A stretch of DNA of 11,421 bases. Origin: Candidatus Glassiibacteriota bacterium (GTDB lineage: Bacteria > Gemmatimonadota > Glassbacteria > GWA2-58-10). Location: positions 1 to 11,421 of the forward strand of contig JAFGTO010000235.1 in assembly GCA_016934095.1 (NCBI GenBank), written 5' to 3'. Position numbers and translations under genes: made by a program. The notes beneath the pieces are model-generated. The model was not told where the DNA came from, searched no databases, and saw only the letters and a list, made by a program, of their open reading frames with translations. The stretch's first letter is position 1. Each line of letters starts with the position of its first letter. This document shows, one piece after another, positions 1-6,537 of this stretch.

Positions 1-1
1 C

Positions 2-1162
2 CCGCTGGGCACGCTCGAGGTGGATACGGAGCTGGCAGCACTGGTTGCCGGCTCCGGCGAGAGCTCGGTCAGGTGCAGCGACCGCGGGCACCGCCAGGAG
101 GGGCTGAGCTACGCCGAGCATGCCCTGGAGGTCCAGTTGCCTTTTCTCCAGGTGGAGCTGGGCCCCGGGACCAGGCTTGTGCCGGTGGTGATGGGCGATC
201 AGAGTCCACAGGCCTGCAAGGCCCTGGCGGAGGCCCTGGCCTCGGCTGTGGGCGGGCGCGATGACGTGCTGCTGGTGGCCAGCACCGACTTGTCGCACTT
301 CCATGATTACCAGCAGGCCAACCGGCTCGACAGCCGTCTGGCGGCTTTGGTGGAAGCTTACGATTACCGCGGCCTGATGCGTGCACTGGCCAGCTCGGAA
401 GTGGAGGCCTGCGGCGGCGGACCCGTGGCCGCGGTAATGATGGCCTGCGAGAAACTGGGGGCCCGGGGGGTGCGGATCCTGGCCCAGGCCAATTCGGGAG
501 ATGCTACGGGCGACCGGGACCGGGTGGTCGGCTACCTCTCGGCCATGCTGTTCGATTCCGACCGGCTGGAAGAAGCCGGAAACGATTCCTCGAACCCGGG
601 AGAGGAGATGGGATTGACCGATCAGGAGAAGCAATACCTGCTCAAACTGGCGCGCGATGTTATCTGCTATGTGGTGGCCGGCGGCGAGCGGCCCTCTGCC
701 GAGGCGATTACCCCTGTCCTGGCCGAAAAGCGCGGGGCTTTTGTGACCATCAAAAAGAAAGGCCAATTGCGCGGCTGCATCGGCTATCTCGAGGCTGTCA
801 AGCCCCTGGTGGAGACAGTGAGCGAAATGGCGGCGGCCGCGGCCCTGCGCGACCACAGGTTCCCGCCGGTGAGTCCCGGGGAACTGGACCAGCTCGAGCT
901 TGAGATCTCCGTGATGAGCCCCATACACAGGGTCGCCGACACTGCCAAAATCCAGGTCGGCCACCATGGACTGATCATCAGGCGGGGAGCCTTACAGGGA
1001 CTGCTCCTGCCCCAGGTGGCCACCGAATACGGCTGGGACCGCGAGACTTTCCTGGCCCAGACCTGCCGCAAGGCCGGGCTGCCGCCGGACGCCTGGAAAA
1101 TGGAGGGCACCGAGATCAGCGCCTTTTCCGCCGAGGTTTTCGGTGAAAGCTCTAACCAATGA
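2..1162 (+). CDS. Memo-AMMECR1 fusion protein (AmmeMemoRadiSam system AmrB-AmrA), 5' end outside window
   Basis: The visible 386 residues hold the C-terminal half of a Memo domain (about residues 1-185) followed by a complete AMMECR1 domain (about 203-386). Memo hallmarks are AEHALEVQLPF (His at residue 40) and ASTDLSHF (Asp96, His99), which in the family line a metal-binding pocket related to extradiol dioxygenases. The AMMECR1 hallmark is the invariant hexapeptide LRGCIG at 256-261. In bacteria and archaea these two families recur with a PflA-like radical SAM enzyme. The biochemical role is not settled, so none is assigned. The frame is open to the window edge and the first residues (PLGTLEVDTELA) match the Memo interior, so the GTG at 20 is not the true start. 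The linker (about 186-202) contains an in-frame ATG at 608 preceded by a purine-rich GGGAGAGGAG, so separate internal initiation of AMMECR1 is possible. The gene ends in TGA; the next gene is 263 nt away and has its own ribosome binding site. Confidence 0.93.
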   Translation, partial: PLGTLEVDTELAALVAGSGESSVRCSDRGHRQEGLSYAEHALEVQLPFLQVELGPGTRLVPVVMGDQSPQACKALAEALASAVGGRDDVLLVASTDLSHFHDYQQANRLDSRLAALVEAYDYRGLMRALASSEVEACGGGPVAAVMMACEKLGARGVRILAQANSGDATGDRDRVVGYLSAMLFDSDRLEEAGNDSSNPGEEMGLTDQEKQYLLKLARDVICYVVAGGERPSAEAITPVLAEKRGAFVTIKKKGQLRGCIGYLEAVKPLVETVSEMAAAAALRDHRFPPVSPGELDQLELEISVMSPIHRVADTAKIQVGHHGLIIRRGALQGLLLPQVATEYGWDRETFLAQTCRKAGLPPDAWKMEGTEISAFSAEVFGESSNQ

Positions 1163-1341
1163 GCCGGCGGTATGTTACCTCGCGGGTATCAATTTTGTGC
1201 GCGATCCTGCACACCCTGCACGTTTCTGTACGGAGAGGCAGACCTGGGGTCGCTCTTCGTCGTGACCGCGCCGGTGAATAACTGCATGTCTTACCGTACG
1301 ATAGATTGTTGCCGGTTTTTATTCCCAATTTTTTCCATTAT

Positions 1342-1374
1342 TTGGAACGTATTTTGCACTGTAGAATATATAAT
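1342..1374 (+). promoter_or_regulatory. weak promoter candidate for the secreted sorting-domain protein
   Basis: The AT-rich part of the gap 1163-1425 contains a perfect TATAAT at 1369-1374. The best upstream partner is TTGGAA at 1342-1347, but the 21-nt spacer is too long for a classical sigma-70 site. An alternative -10, TAGAAT at 1362-1367, gives a 14-nt spacer. Position (about 50 nt before the start codon) and base composition are right, but the assignment is tentative. The rest of the gap holds only a weak 6-bp hairpin at 1248-1267 without a T-tract. Confidence 0.3.
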
Positions 1375-1412
1375 AATAAGACCCCCTATCTATTCGTTGA
1401 TCATCTTCAGGC

Positions 1413-1418
1413 GGAGGT
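1413..1418 (+). promoter_or_regulatory. Shine-Dalgarno site deciding the start at 1426
   Basis: GGAGGT lies 7 nt before the ATG at 1426. It fixes the start there rather than at the upstream in-frame ATG at 1306, which would put a hydrophilic, AT-rich 40-residue stretch in front of the signal peptide. Confidence 0.85.
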
Positions 1419-1425
1419 AGATAAA

Positions 1426-1998
1426 ATGCTGAAAATATTTACAGTAATCACCCTGGCGGCAGCCCTGGTGTTAACCGTACCCGGGTTATCGATAGCTGCG
1501 GAGAATGCTGCGATGGATACCCAGGGCTACAGTGTCGAGCTCACCTCGACCAGCCTCAAGCTGGTTTTCCCGGATGGATCCGTGCTCACGGCCCCGAAGG
1601 ATTTCGACGGTAAGAGCCTGGAAGGCATAACCGCCACCGAGGGTATGGCCCGTGAGCTGCTGGACATAGCCTACGAGCAGATGGGAGTGCAAAAAGCCGC
1701 CGACCTGCCCAAGGCTTTCGGCCTGAGCCAGAACTTCCCCAACCCTTTCAATCCCTCGACCGTGATCAGCTACAACATTCCGGAAGGCTCTGGAGAGCTT
1801 GCGGTCAAGCTGACAGTTTTCAACATCCGCGGACAGGTAGTCAGGAGCCTGGTGGATGAGGTCCAGGGGCCGGGTACTTATTCCGTTAACTGGGACGGGA
1901 TCGATAACCAGGCCCGCAGGGTGGCCAGTGGAGTGTATTTCTACAGGATCAACGCCGGTGATTTTGTCTCCATGCGCAAGATGGTGATCCTGAAATAG
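1426..1998 (+). CDS. small secreted protein with C-terminal T9SS type A / FlgD-like sorting domain
   Basis: The protein is 190 residues. Residues 1-25 form a signal peptide (Lys3, a hydrophobic core of about 17 residues, cleavage likely after SIA-A near 24-25). Residues 26-95 form a short region that I do not recognise, rich in beta-prone stretches such as YSVELTSTSLKLVF. Residues about 97-190 match the sorting domain common in FCB bacteria: QNFPNPFNPSTVISYNIPE at 102-120, VFNIRGQVVRSLVDE at 131-145, a TYSVNWDGID turn at 151-160, VASGVYFYRI at 166-175 and the terminal KMVILK. In known T9SS cargo such a domain directs outer-membrane translocation and surface attachment; use of that route here is inferred, as no T9SS machinery gene is in view. 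The odd point is size: half of the mature protein is sorting domain, with no catalytic or adhesin module. It is transcribed alone, from a possible promoter near 1342-1374 to the terminator at 2052-2088. Confidence 0.88.
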   Translation: MLKIFTVITLAAALVLTVPGLSIAAENAAMDTQGYSVELTSTSLKLVFPDGSVLTAPKDFDGKSLEGITATEGMARELLDIAYEQMGVQKAADLPKAFGLSQNFPNPFNPSTVISYNIPEGSGELAVKLTVFNIRGQVVRSLVDEVQGPGTYSVNWDGIDNQARRVASGVYFYRINAGDFVSMRKMVILK

Positions 1999-2051
1999 GT
2001 ATCGGTTTTCTGAAAAAAACCTAGAATAATTGACAGGTCCAGGCAAAAAAC

Positions 2052-2088
2052 AAGGGGTGCTCCCTGTTCGGGAAAGCACCCCTTTTTT
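2052..2088. terminator. bidirectional intrinsic terminator between convergent genes
   Basis: AAGGGGTGCT (2052-2061) pairs perfectly with AGCACCCCTT (2075-2084), and CCC/GGG can pair inside the loop. A T-tract runs to 2088 on the + strand. The A-tract at 2045-2050 gives a U-tract on the minus strand, so the same hairpin can end both the + strand secreted-protein gene and the minus-strand glycosyltransferase gene. Confidence 0.93.
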
Positions 2089-2112
2089 CATTGGAAATAA
2101 CCGTAGCCGGGC

Positions 2113-3132
2113 TCAGGTGTGCTCCTGGCCGTTTCCCCGGGAGGTTTCAGCGGAGGAGTCGAGCACTTCGGCGACCTGGTAACCCGGCTCGGCCAGGTAT
2201 CCCCGGCTGCCGGCCAGCATCTCGCCGATCAGTCCGGTGGAGATCAGCTGGATGCCGCTGAGCATCAGGAAGACCGCGAAGAGCAGCAGGGGTACCCGGC
2301 CGCCGATATTCTGGTGGATCATCCAGTAATAGACAAAGTAGCAGCCGATCGAGAACCCCGCCAGGCAGAACAGGCTGCCCAGGGTGCCGAACAGGTGCAG
2401 CGGCCTCCTGACATAACGGTTGAGGAACAGCACGGTTATCAGGTCCAGGAAGCCCTTGACCAGGCGCGAGCCGCCGAATTTCGACCTGCCGAAACGCCGC
2501 TGGTGGTGGCGGACCTTGATCTCGGCCACCCGGTAGCCTTTCCAGTGGGCCAGGGCGGGGAGGTAGCGGTACAGCTCGCCGTAAATCCGCAGCCCCTTGA
2601 CCACTTCCGCCCGGTAAAGCTTGAAACCGCAGTTGAAATCGTGGATCCTCACGCCGCTGATCAGCGAGGTCACCAGGTTGAAAATCCTGGAGGGGACCTT
2701 TTTCGCAAGCAGGGGGTCCTGTCGCTTGTGTTTCCAGCCGGAAACCAGGTCGAAACCCTCTGCGAGCTTGTCGAGAAAGGCAGGTATCTCGGCCGGATCA
2801 TCCTGCAGGTCGGCATCCATGGTGAAGACCAGTCCGCCCCGGCTGGCGGCGAACCCGGCGCTCAGGGCGGCGGATTTGCCGAAATTCCTGCGGAAGCGGA
2901 TAACCACCACCCGCCTGTCTTCTCGCTGGATCTCTCTCATTATCTCCGGTGAGCGGTCGCTGCTCCCGTCATCTATAAACAGGACTTCGAAGGATTTACC
3001 GGTCTTTTCCAGTTGGGCGCAGCAGGCCCCGTAGAGGATTTTCAGCGAGCCTTCCTCGTTGAAAACCGGGATCACCAGAGATATTTCGGGGCCTGTCCCC
3101 CCGGCATGCGGTCTGAGAGTTGAGTCGGTCAT
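2113..3132 (-). CDS. family 2 glycosyltransferase, DPM1/GtrB/ArnC-like, with two C-terminal membrane helices
   Basis: The protein is 339 residues. The GT-A catalytic domain spans about residues 17-235: ISLVIPVFNEE at 17-27, nucleotide-binding FIDDGSSD at 52-59, metal-binding DADLQDD (DxD) at 106-112, HDFNCGFKLYR at 164-174, and the basic RFGRSKFG at 213-220 seen in polyprenyl-phosphate sugar transferases. Two hydrophobic helices follow, about 246-270 and 281-303, then a hydrophilic tail. The family moves a sugar from a nucleotide donor to a membrane polyprenyl phosphate (undecaprenyl phosphate in bacteria) on the inner face of the cytoplasmic membrane, feeding glycan or lipid modification. 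The sugar cannot be told from the sequence. The ATG at 3132 has no Shine-Dalgarno and sits only about 12 nt below the predicted transcription start, so the mRNA may be nearly leaderless. It is 328 nt from rodA, with its own promoter, so it is probably not part of the rod operon. Confidence 0.92.
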   Translation of the reverse strand: MTDSTLRPHAGGTGPEISLVIPVFNEEGSLKILYGACCAQLEKTGKSFEVLFIDDGSSDRSPEIMREIQREDRRVVVIRFRRNFGKSAALSAGFAASRGGLVFTMDADLQDDPAEIPAFLDKLAEGFDLVSGWKHKRQDPLLAKKVPSRIFNLVTSLISGVRIHDFNCGFKLYRAEVVKGLRIYGELYRYLPALAHWKGYRVAEIKVRHHQRRFGRSKFGGSRLVKGFLDLITVLFLNRYVRRPLHLFGTLGSLFCLAGFSIGCYFVYYWMIHQNIGGRVPLLLFAVFLMLSGIQLISTGLIGEMLAGSRGYLAEPGYQVAEVLDSSAETSRGNGQEHT

Positions 3133-3143
3133 TTAAAAGTGTA

Positions 3144-3171
3144 TTGTACTATTAAAAATTCAGGGTATAAT
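3144..3171 (+). promoter_or_regulatory. opposing promoter candidate reading into the inverted-repeat element
   Basis: On the + strand TTGTAC (3144-3149), a 16-nt spacer and a perfect TATAAT (3166-3171) would start transcription near 3178, inside the left arm of the inverted repeat. It interleaves with the minus-strand glycosyltransferase promoter, so the two would compete for polymerase. There is no open reading frame downstream that resembles a gene, so any product would be non-coding. Confidence 0.4.
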
Positions 3172-3180
3172 GGCTGTCAA
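3151..3180 (-). promoter_or_regulatory. sigma-70-like promoter for the glycosyltransferase gene
   Basis: On the minus strand there is a perfect -35 TTGACA (3180-3175), an 18-nt spacer and TTTAAT (3156-3151, 5 of 6 to TATAAT). Transcription would start near 3144, giving a leader of about 12 nt. The -35 lies inside the left arm of the 3172-3291 inverted repeat, and the spacer contains the -10 of an opposing promoter candidate. Confidence 0.6.
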
Positions 3181-3291
3181 GGGCCGTTTCCACTCTTGGG
3201 ACAACGACCTGCAGTAAGAAGACATTATTTGCGTAACACAAAGAAAAATATACAGTTACGCTGGAAACGGCTTGCCTTGCCCTTGACAGCC
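3172..3291. repeat. 120-bp interrupted inverted repeat: candidate small RNA or miniature mobile element
   Basis: The outer arms GGCTGTCAAGGGC (3172-3184) and GCCCTTGACAGCC (3279-3291) are perfect complements. Just inside, CGTTTCCA (3185-3192) pairs with TGGAAACG (3262-3269), leaving a 9-nt bulge on the right side only (3270-3278). The interior carries a separate hairpin, GCGTAAC (3231-3237) with GTTACGC (3255-3261), around an A-rich 17-nt loop. The fold would be a long closing stem with a large open middle and an apical hairpin. It fits a structured RNA or a small non-autonomous element with terminal inverted repeats. No clear target-site duplication flanks it (GGTATAAT on the left, CCTTAAGC on the right). 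Confidence 0.6.
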
Positions 3292-3306
3292 CCTTAAGCA
3301 ATAAAG

Positions 3307-3344
3307 TTGAAGACTCCCCGCAGCTTGCTGCGGGGAATCTTCGA
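3307..3344. repeat. GC-rich palindrome (REP-like)
   Basis: TCCCCGCAGC (3315-3324) pairs perfectly with GCTGCGGGGA (3327-3336) around TT. The stem extends past one C/A mismatch through GAAGA (3309-3313) and TCTTC (3338-3342). No T-tract follows on either strand, so it is a poor terminator. Short, GC-rich, extragenic palindromes of this kind are typical of dispersed REP-type repeats; dispersal in this genome is inferred and not visible here. Confidence 0.6.
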
Positions 3345-3374
3345 TTGTCAAGGTATTTTTCGATTATTTGTATT

Positions 3375-3416
3375 CGCTCGCTAATCCCGCGTTAAGCCGC
3401 GGGGAACGCGCTCGCT
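3375..3416. repeat. second palindrome flanked by CGCTCGCT direct repeats
   Basis: CCCGCG (3386-3391) pairs with CGCGGG (3398-3403) around TTAAGC. Exact direct repeats CGCTCGCT lie at 3375-3382 and 3409-3416. The right half (CCGCGGGGAA) nearly matches that of the palindrome at 3307-3344 (CTGCGGGGAA), so the two look like related copies, this one partly decayed. Confidence 0.5.
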
Positions 3417-3430
3417 GATCAATTCACTAC

Positions 3431-3459
3431 GGGGCGTTGAGGTGTTTTTTCAACGCCCC
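3431..3459 (-). terminator. perfect hairpin just after the rodA stop, possible operon end
   Basis: GGGGCGTTGA (3431-3440) pairs exactly with TCAACGCCCC (3450-3459) around a 9-nt loop. The stem begins one nucleotide after the rodA stop codon. No U-tract follows in the rodA mRNA, so it may act as a 3'-end stabiliser or a Rho-independent terminator of unusual form; the T-rich segment is in the loop on the + strand. Confidence 0.45.
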
Positions 3460-3460
3460 T

Positions 3461-4696
3461 CTAAAGGCTGCTTCGTTCGATGTAAATCCGCTGGAGTATC
3501 CCTACTGCAATGTAGCAGGTGAGCAGGAAGGAGCCTCCGTAGCTGAAAAGCGGCAGGGGCAGTCCGGTTATCGGCATCAGTCCGACTGTCATGCCGACAT
3601 TGACCAGGATGTGCCCCAGCAGGAAACCGGCGATACCGAAAGCGGTGAGGCTGGCGAAATTACTGCTGGAGATGCGCGCCAGCTCCACGATCCGGTAGAG
3701 CAGGAAGAAAAACATGGCCAGGATCAGGGCCACTCCTAGGAAACCGAATTCCTCTCCCACCAGCGGGAAAATAAAATCCGTGTGCTGGGCGGGCAGGAAT
3801 TCCAGCTTCTTTTGTGTGCCCTGCAGAAACCCCTTGCCGAACAGGCCTCCCGAGCCGATTGCCACCTTGCTCTGAATGATCTGCCAGCCGCTGCCCTGGG
3901 GGTCGCGCTCCGGCTGGAAGAAAACCAGGATGCGGTTCTGCTGGTAGGGCTTAAGGGAGTCCCAGAGCGAGGTGGTCAGCACACCGGTAACCAGGTTGGC
4001 CAGCATGATTAGTACCGCGTCCATCAAAAAAATGCGGTTGTAAAAAATCAGGATCCCCAGCAGGATGAAAAACAGCCCCCACAGCGGGAACCGCAGTTCC
4101 CCCAGCAGAGACACCAGGGCGAGAAAGAAACTGATAATCGGGCTGATCAGCAGGAACAGGTAGACCAGGCGCAGGCCCGACCAGTAAAGAAGCACGAAAA
4201 CGATAAAGAAGAAGATGATGGTCGTGCCCAGGTCCGGCTGGGCCAGGATCAACCCGGCGGGCAGCAAGGTGATGATGAACGGGAGGATCATGTCTTTCAG
4301 GCCTTCGATCCTTTTCTTGCGGTTCGAGATATAGGCGGCCAGGGCCAGGATTGTCGAAATCTTGGCCAGCTCCGAGGGCTGGAAGAAGATGTTAATGCCG
4401 GGTATCTGCAGCCAGCGTTCCACTCCCTTGCCTGCGGTCAGCACCATTACCAGGGCTGTCAGGGTAATACCGTAAATCCAGTAGGATATCACTTCCAGGG
4501 AGCGGGTGCTCAGCGAGCTGACCGCGATACAGGCCGCCAGGGCCAGCACCAGCCAGACCAGCTGGCGCTGGTAATGCGCCACTCTGGTGGTGTGAGCGGT
4601 CTGGATCTGGTCCGCGCTGTAGATCATCAGGATGCCGAGCACGGTCAAGACCAGGACCAGGCTCATCAGTACCCAGTCATATCTTTTCAGCCACAT
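3461..4696 (-). CDS. rodA: RodA, SEDS peptidoglycan glycosyltransferase
   Basis: The protein is 411 residues, nearly all membrane, as expected for the SEDS family of about ten transmembrane helices. RodA polymerises lipid II into glycan strands for lateral wall growth, working with PBP2. Family signatures run in order: FQPSELAK at 105-112, QPDLGT at 153-158, the long extracellular loop with PYQQNRILVFFQPERDP at 250-266, GSGGLFGKGF at 281-290, LPAQHTDFIF at 301-310 with the conserved Asp307 that is essential in characterised RodA proteins, and PITGLPLPLFSYGGS at 375-389. Full length and intact. It starts at ATG, 18 nt after the mrdA stop, with only a weak GGGGCG ribosome site, which suggests coupling to mrdA. 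It is the last gene of the mre/rod operon. FtsW is the main alternative, but the mre-PBP2 context favours RodA. Confidence 0.97.
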   Translation of the reverse strand: MWLKRYDWVLMSLVLVLTVLGILMIYSADQIQTAHTTRVAHYQRQLVWLVLALAACIAVSSLSTRSLEVISYWIYGITLTALVMVLTAGKGVERWLQIPGINIFFQPSELAKISTILALAAYISNRKKRIEGLKDMILPFIITLLPAGLILAQPDLGTTIIFFFIVFVLLYWSGLRLVYLFLLISPIISFFLALVSLLGELRFPLWGLFFILLGILIFYNRIFLMDAVLIMLANLVTGVLTTSLWDSLKPYQQNRILVFFQPERDPQGSGWQIIQSKVAIGSGGLFGKGFLQGTQKKLEFLPAQHTDFIFPLVGEEFGFLGVALILAMFFFLLYRIVELARISSSNFASLTAFGIAGFLLGHILVNVGMTVGLMPITGLPLPLFSYGGSFLLTCYIAVGILQRIYIERSSL

Positions 4697-4714
4697 GGTA
4701 TCAGCGCCCCGTCA

Positions 4715-6535
4715 TCAAGGGTCGTATCCGGCCGCCAGCGAGCCCGCGGGGGTTTTTTCGCTTTCGGTGATATCGATATAGGCGAGCATCAGGTCGCGGA
4801 CCAGTCTGGCGTAAGTCGAGCCGTGCTGCCCGTGTTCGACCACGATGGCGGCCACGATCTCCGGGTCGTCGGCCGGGAAGAACCCCACGAACAGGCCGTG
4901 GTCGTCGCCGTGAGGGTTCTGCGAAGTGCCGGTTTTCCCTGCCATCTGGCGGGTATGTCCCCAGAGCCGGCTGCCCCGGGCCGTGCCTTTCGGCTCATTG
5001 ACCACCCCGGTCAGCGGGGCCCTGAGCCACTCTACCCTGGCCGGATCGATCTCCGGCGGGGGCATCTGGTATTTTTCCTTGTCGTCGAGCAGCATGTGGG
5101 GACGGTACCGCTTGCCGGCAGTGCAGATATAGGCGTACATGCAGGCAAGCTGCAGAGGGGTCACCGAAATCTCTCCCTGGCCTATCGCCAGGTTGAGCAC
5201 GTTGCCAGGGCCCCAGTTGCCTATGCCGTAAGTGCGGTTGTACCAGTCTTTATCCGGGATCAGACCGGCTTCCTCGTTGGGCAGGTCGATCCCGGTCTTC
5301 TCGAAAAAACCGCTCTGACGGCCCAGTTCGCAGAACTTTTCCAGGCCGATCTTGATCCCGAGCTGGTAAAAATAAGTGTCGCAGGATTGCACGATGGCCT
5401 GGTGGTATCCTACCTTGCCGTGGCCTGAGTGCTCCCAGCACTTGAAATACCGCTCGCCGTACTGAATGCCTCCGCGGCAGGTAACTTCCAGCCCGCTGCC
5501 GTCCCCCCGGATATAACCCAGCTCGATCCCCAGCAGCGCGGTGAACGGCTTGAATGTCGAGCCCGGAGGATAGGTGCCCTGGACCGCCCGGTTGATAAAA
5601 GGCTTTTTGGGGTGATATTGGAGCTTGCGCCACTGGTCGCCCGTGATCCCCACGGTCAGCAGGTTCGGGTCGAAAGTGGGTTTGCTCAGCATGGCCAGCA
5701 CCTCGCCGTTGTTGGGGTCCAGGGCGATCATCGCCCCGATCTCGACTTGCTGCATTATCTCGTACATCGCCTGCTGCAGGCGGATGTCAATGGTTAGCTG
5801 CAGGTCCCGGCCCCTCTTGGGCAGGACTGGCACCCTGTCCTGGAACGGACCCAGCTCCCTGCCGCGGGCATCCACCTCGATGAACTTCACTCCCCGCTCG
5901 CCGCGCAGCCTGTCCTCGTAGCGTGCCTCGATGCCGCTACGGCCGATCAGGCTGCCCAGCAGGTAGTCCTGGTAGCGCGGCTGCTCCAGCTCCTTGTCGG
6001 TGATCTCACCCACGTAACCCAGGATATGGGAAAGCTGTTCCCCGTAGACATAGCTGCGTTTCATGTCCGAGCGGATAAAAATGCCCGGGAATTCGCTGCG
6101 GTGCTCCTCCACCACGGCCAGTGTCTTCTGGTTGATATCCATGGCCACGGTGAGCGGTACCAGGCGCTGCCGGCGGTACTTTTCGAGGAATTGTTCCTGC
6201 TGCGGGATACTGAGCCTGACCAATGGCGAGAGCTTTTTTATGGCCGTGCGCATCGAGTCGAGGGGCTGGGGGTAGAGCTCGATCGAGTAGGAGGGGATAT
6301 TCTCGGCCAGCACCCTGCCGCTGCGGTCGGTTATCAGGCCGCGAGGGGGAGGGAGGTCGATCCGGCGCAGCCTGTTCTCCTCGGAGTGAAGGCTGTATTC
6401 GCTGGTATGCAGGACCTGGTGCCTGAAAAAGATAACCAGCAGAACCAGGAAAGGCACCAGAAAGAAAACCTGGGACAGTTGCGCCTTTACCAGCCGGTCC
6501 GATACGCTCTCTTCCTGCAAGCTGCGTAAACTCAT
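4715..6535 (-). CDS. mrdA: penicillin-binding protein 2 (elongasome transpeptidase)
   Basis: The protein is 606 residues, within the usual PBP2 range. Residues about 20-37 form one membrane anchor. The pedestal (about 60-235) begins with RGLITDRSGRVLAENI at 65-80 and includes SLIGRSGIEARYEDRLRG at 195-212. The transpeptidase domain carries YPPGSTFKPF with nucleophile Ser326 and Lys329, SCD at 384-386 (the usual SxN position, SxD in PBP2), and KTGTSQ at 534-539. It cross-links the strands made by RodA in the periplasm. Cys353, Cys366, His372 and Cys385 fall at or near the spacing of the zinc ligands described in Acinetobacter PBP2, so a metal site with three cysteines is likely. The start ATG is 2 nt after the mreD stop, with AGGTAAGG overlapping the junction. 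PBP3 (FtsI) is excluded by the neighbours and by the PBP2-type SCDTYFYQLG. Confidence 0.97.
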   Translation of the reverse strand: MSLRSLQEESVSDRLVKAQLSQVFFLVPFLVLLVIFFRHQVLHTSEYSLHSEENRLRRIDLPPPRGLITDRSGRVLAENIPSYSIELYPQPLDSMRTAIKKLSPLVRLSIPQQEQFLEKYRRQRLVPLTVAMDINQKTLAVVEEHRSEFPGIFIRSDMKRSYVYGEQLSHILGYVGEITDKELEQPRYQDYLLGSLIGRSGIEARYEDRLRGERGVKFIEVDARGRELGPFQDRVPVLPKRGRDLQLTIDIRLQQAMYEIMQQVEIGAMIALDPNNGEVLAMLSKPTFDPNLLTVGITGDQWRKLQYHPKKPFINRAVQGTYPPGSTFKPFTALLGIELGYIRGDGSGLEVTCRGGIQYGERYFKCWEHSGHGKVGYHQAIVQSCDTYFYQLGIKIGLEKFCELGRQSGFFEKTGIDLPNEEAGLIPDKDWYNRTYGIGNWGPGNVLNLAIGQGEISVTPLQLACMYAYICTAGKRYRPHMLLDDKEKYQMPPPEIDPARVEWLRAPLTGVVNEPKGTARGSRLWGHTRQMAGKTGTSQNPHGDDHGLFVGFFPADDPEIVAAIVVEHGQHGSTYARLVRDLMLAYIDITESEKTPAGSLAAGYDP

Positions 6536-6537
6536 CC

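Noticed and set aside
1172..1420. Short + strand frame of 82 codons in the gap before the secreted protein
   Set aside because: Cys-rich, AT-driven composition, no ribosome binding site and no recognisable domain; it ends over the real ribosome site region of the next gene.
1486..2091. Minus-strand frame of 201 codons opposite the secreted protein
   Set aside because: It overlaps the clear sorting-domain gene and runs through the terminator hairpin; no domain recognised.
3307..3416. CRISPR array
   Set aside because: Two palindromes with imperfect similarity and unequal surroundings; no regular repeat-spacer pattern and no cas gene.
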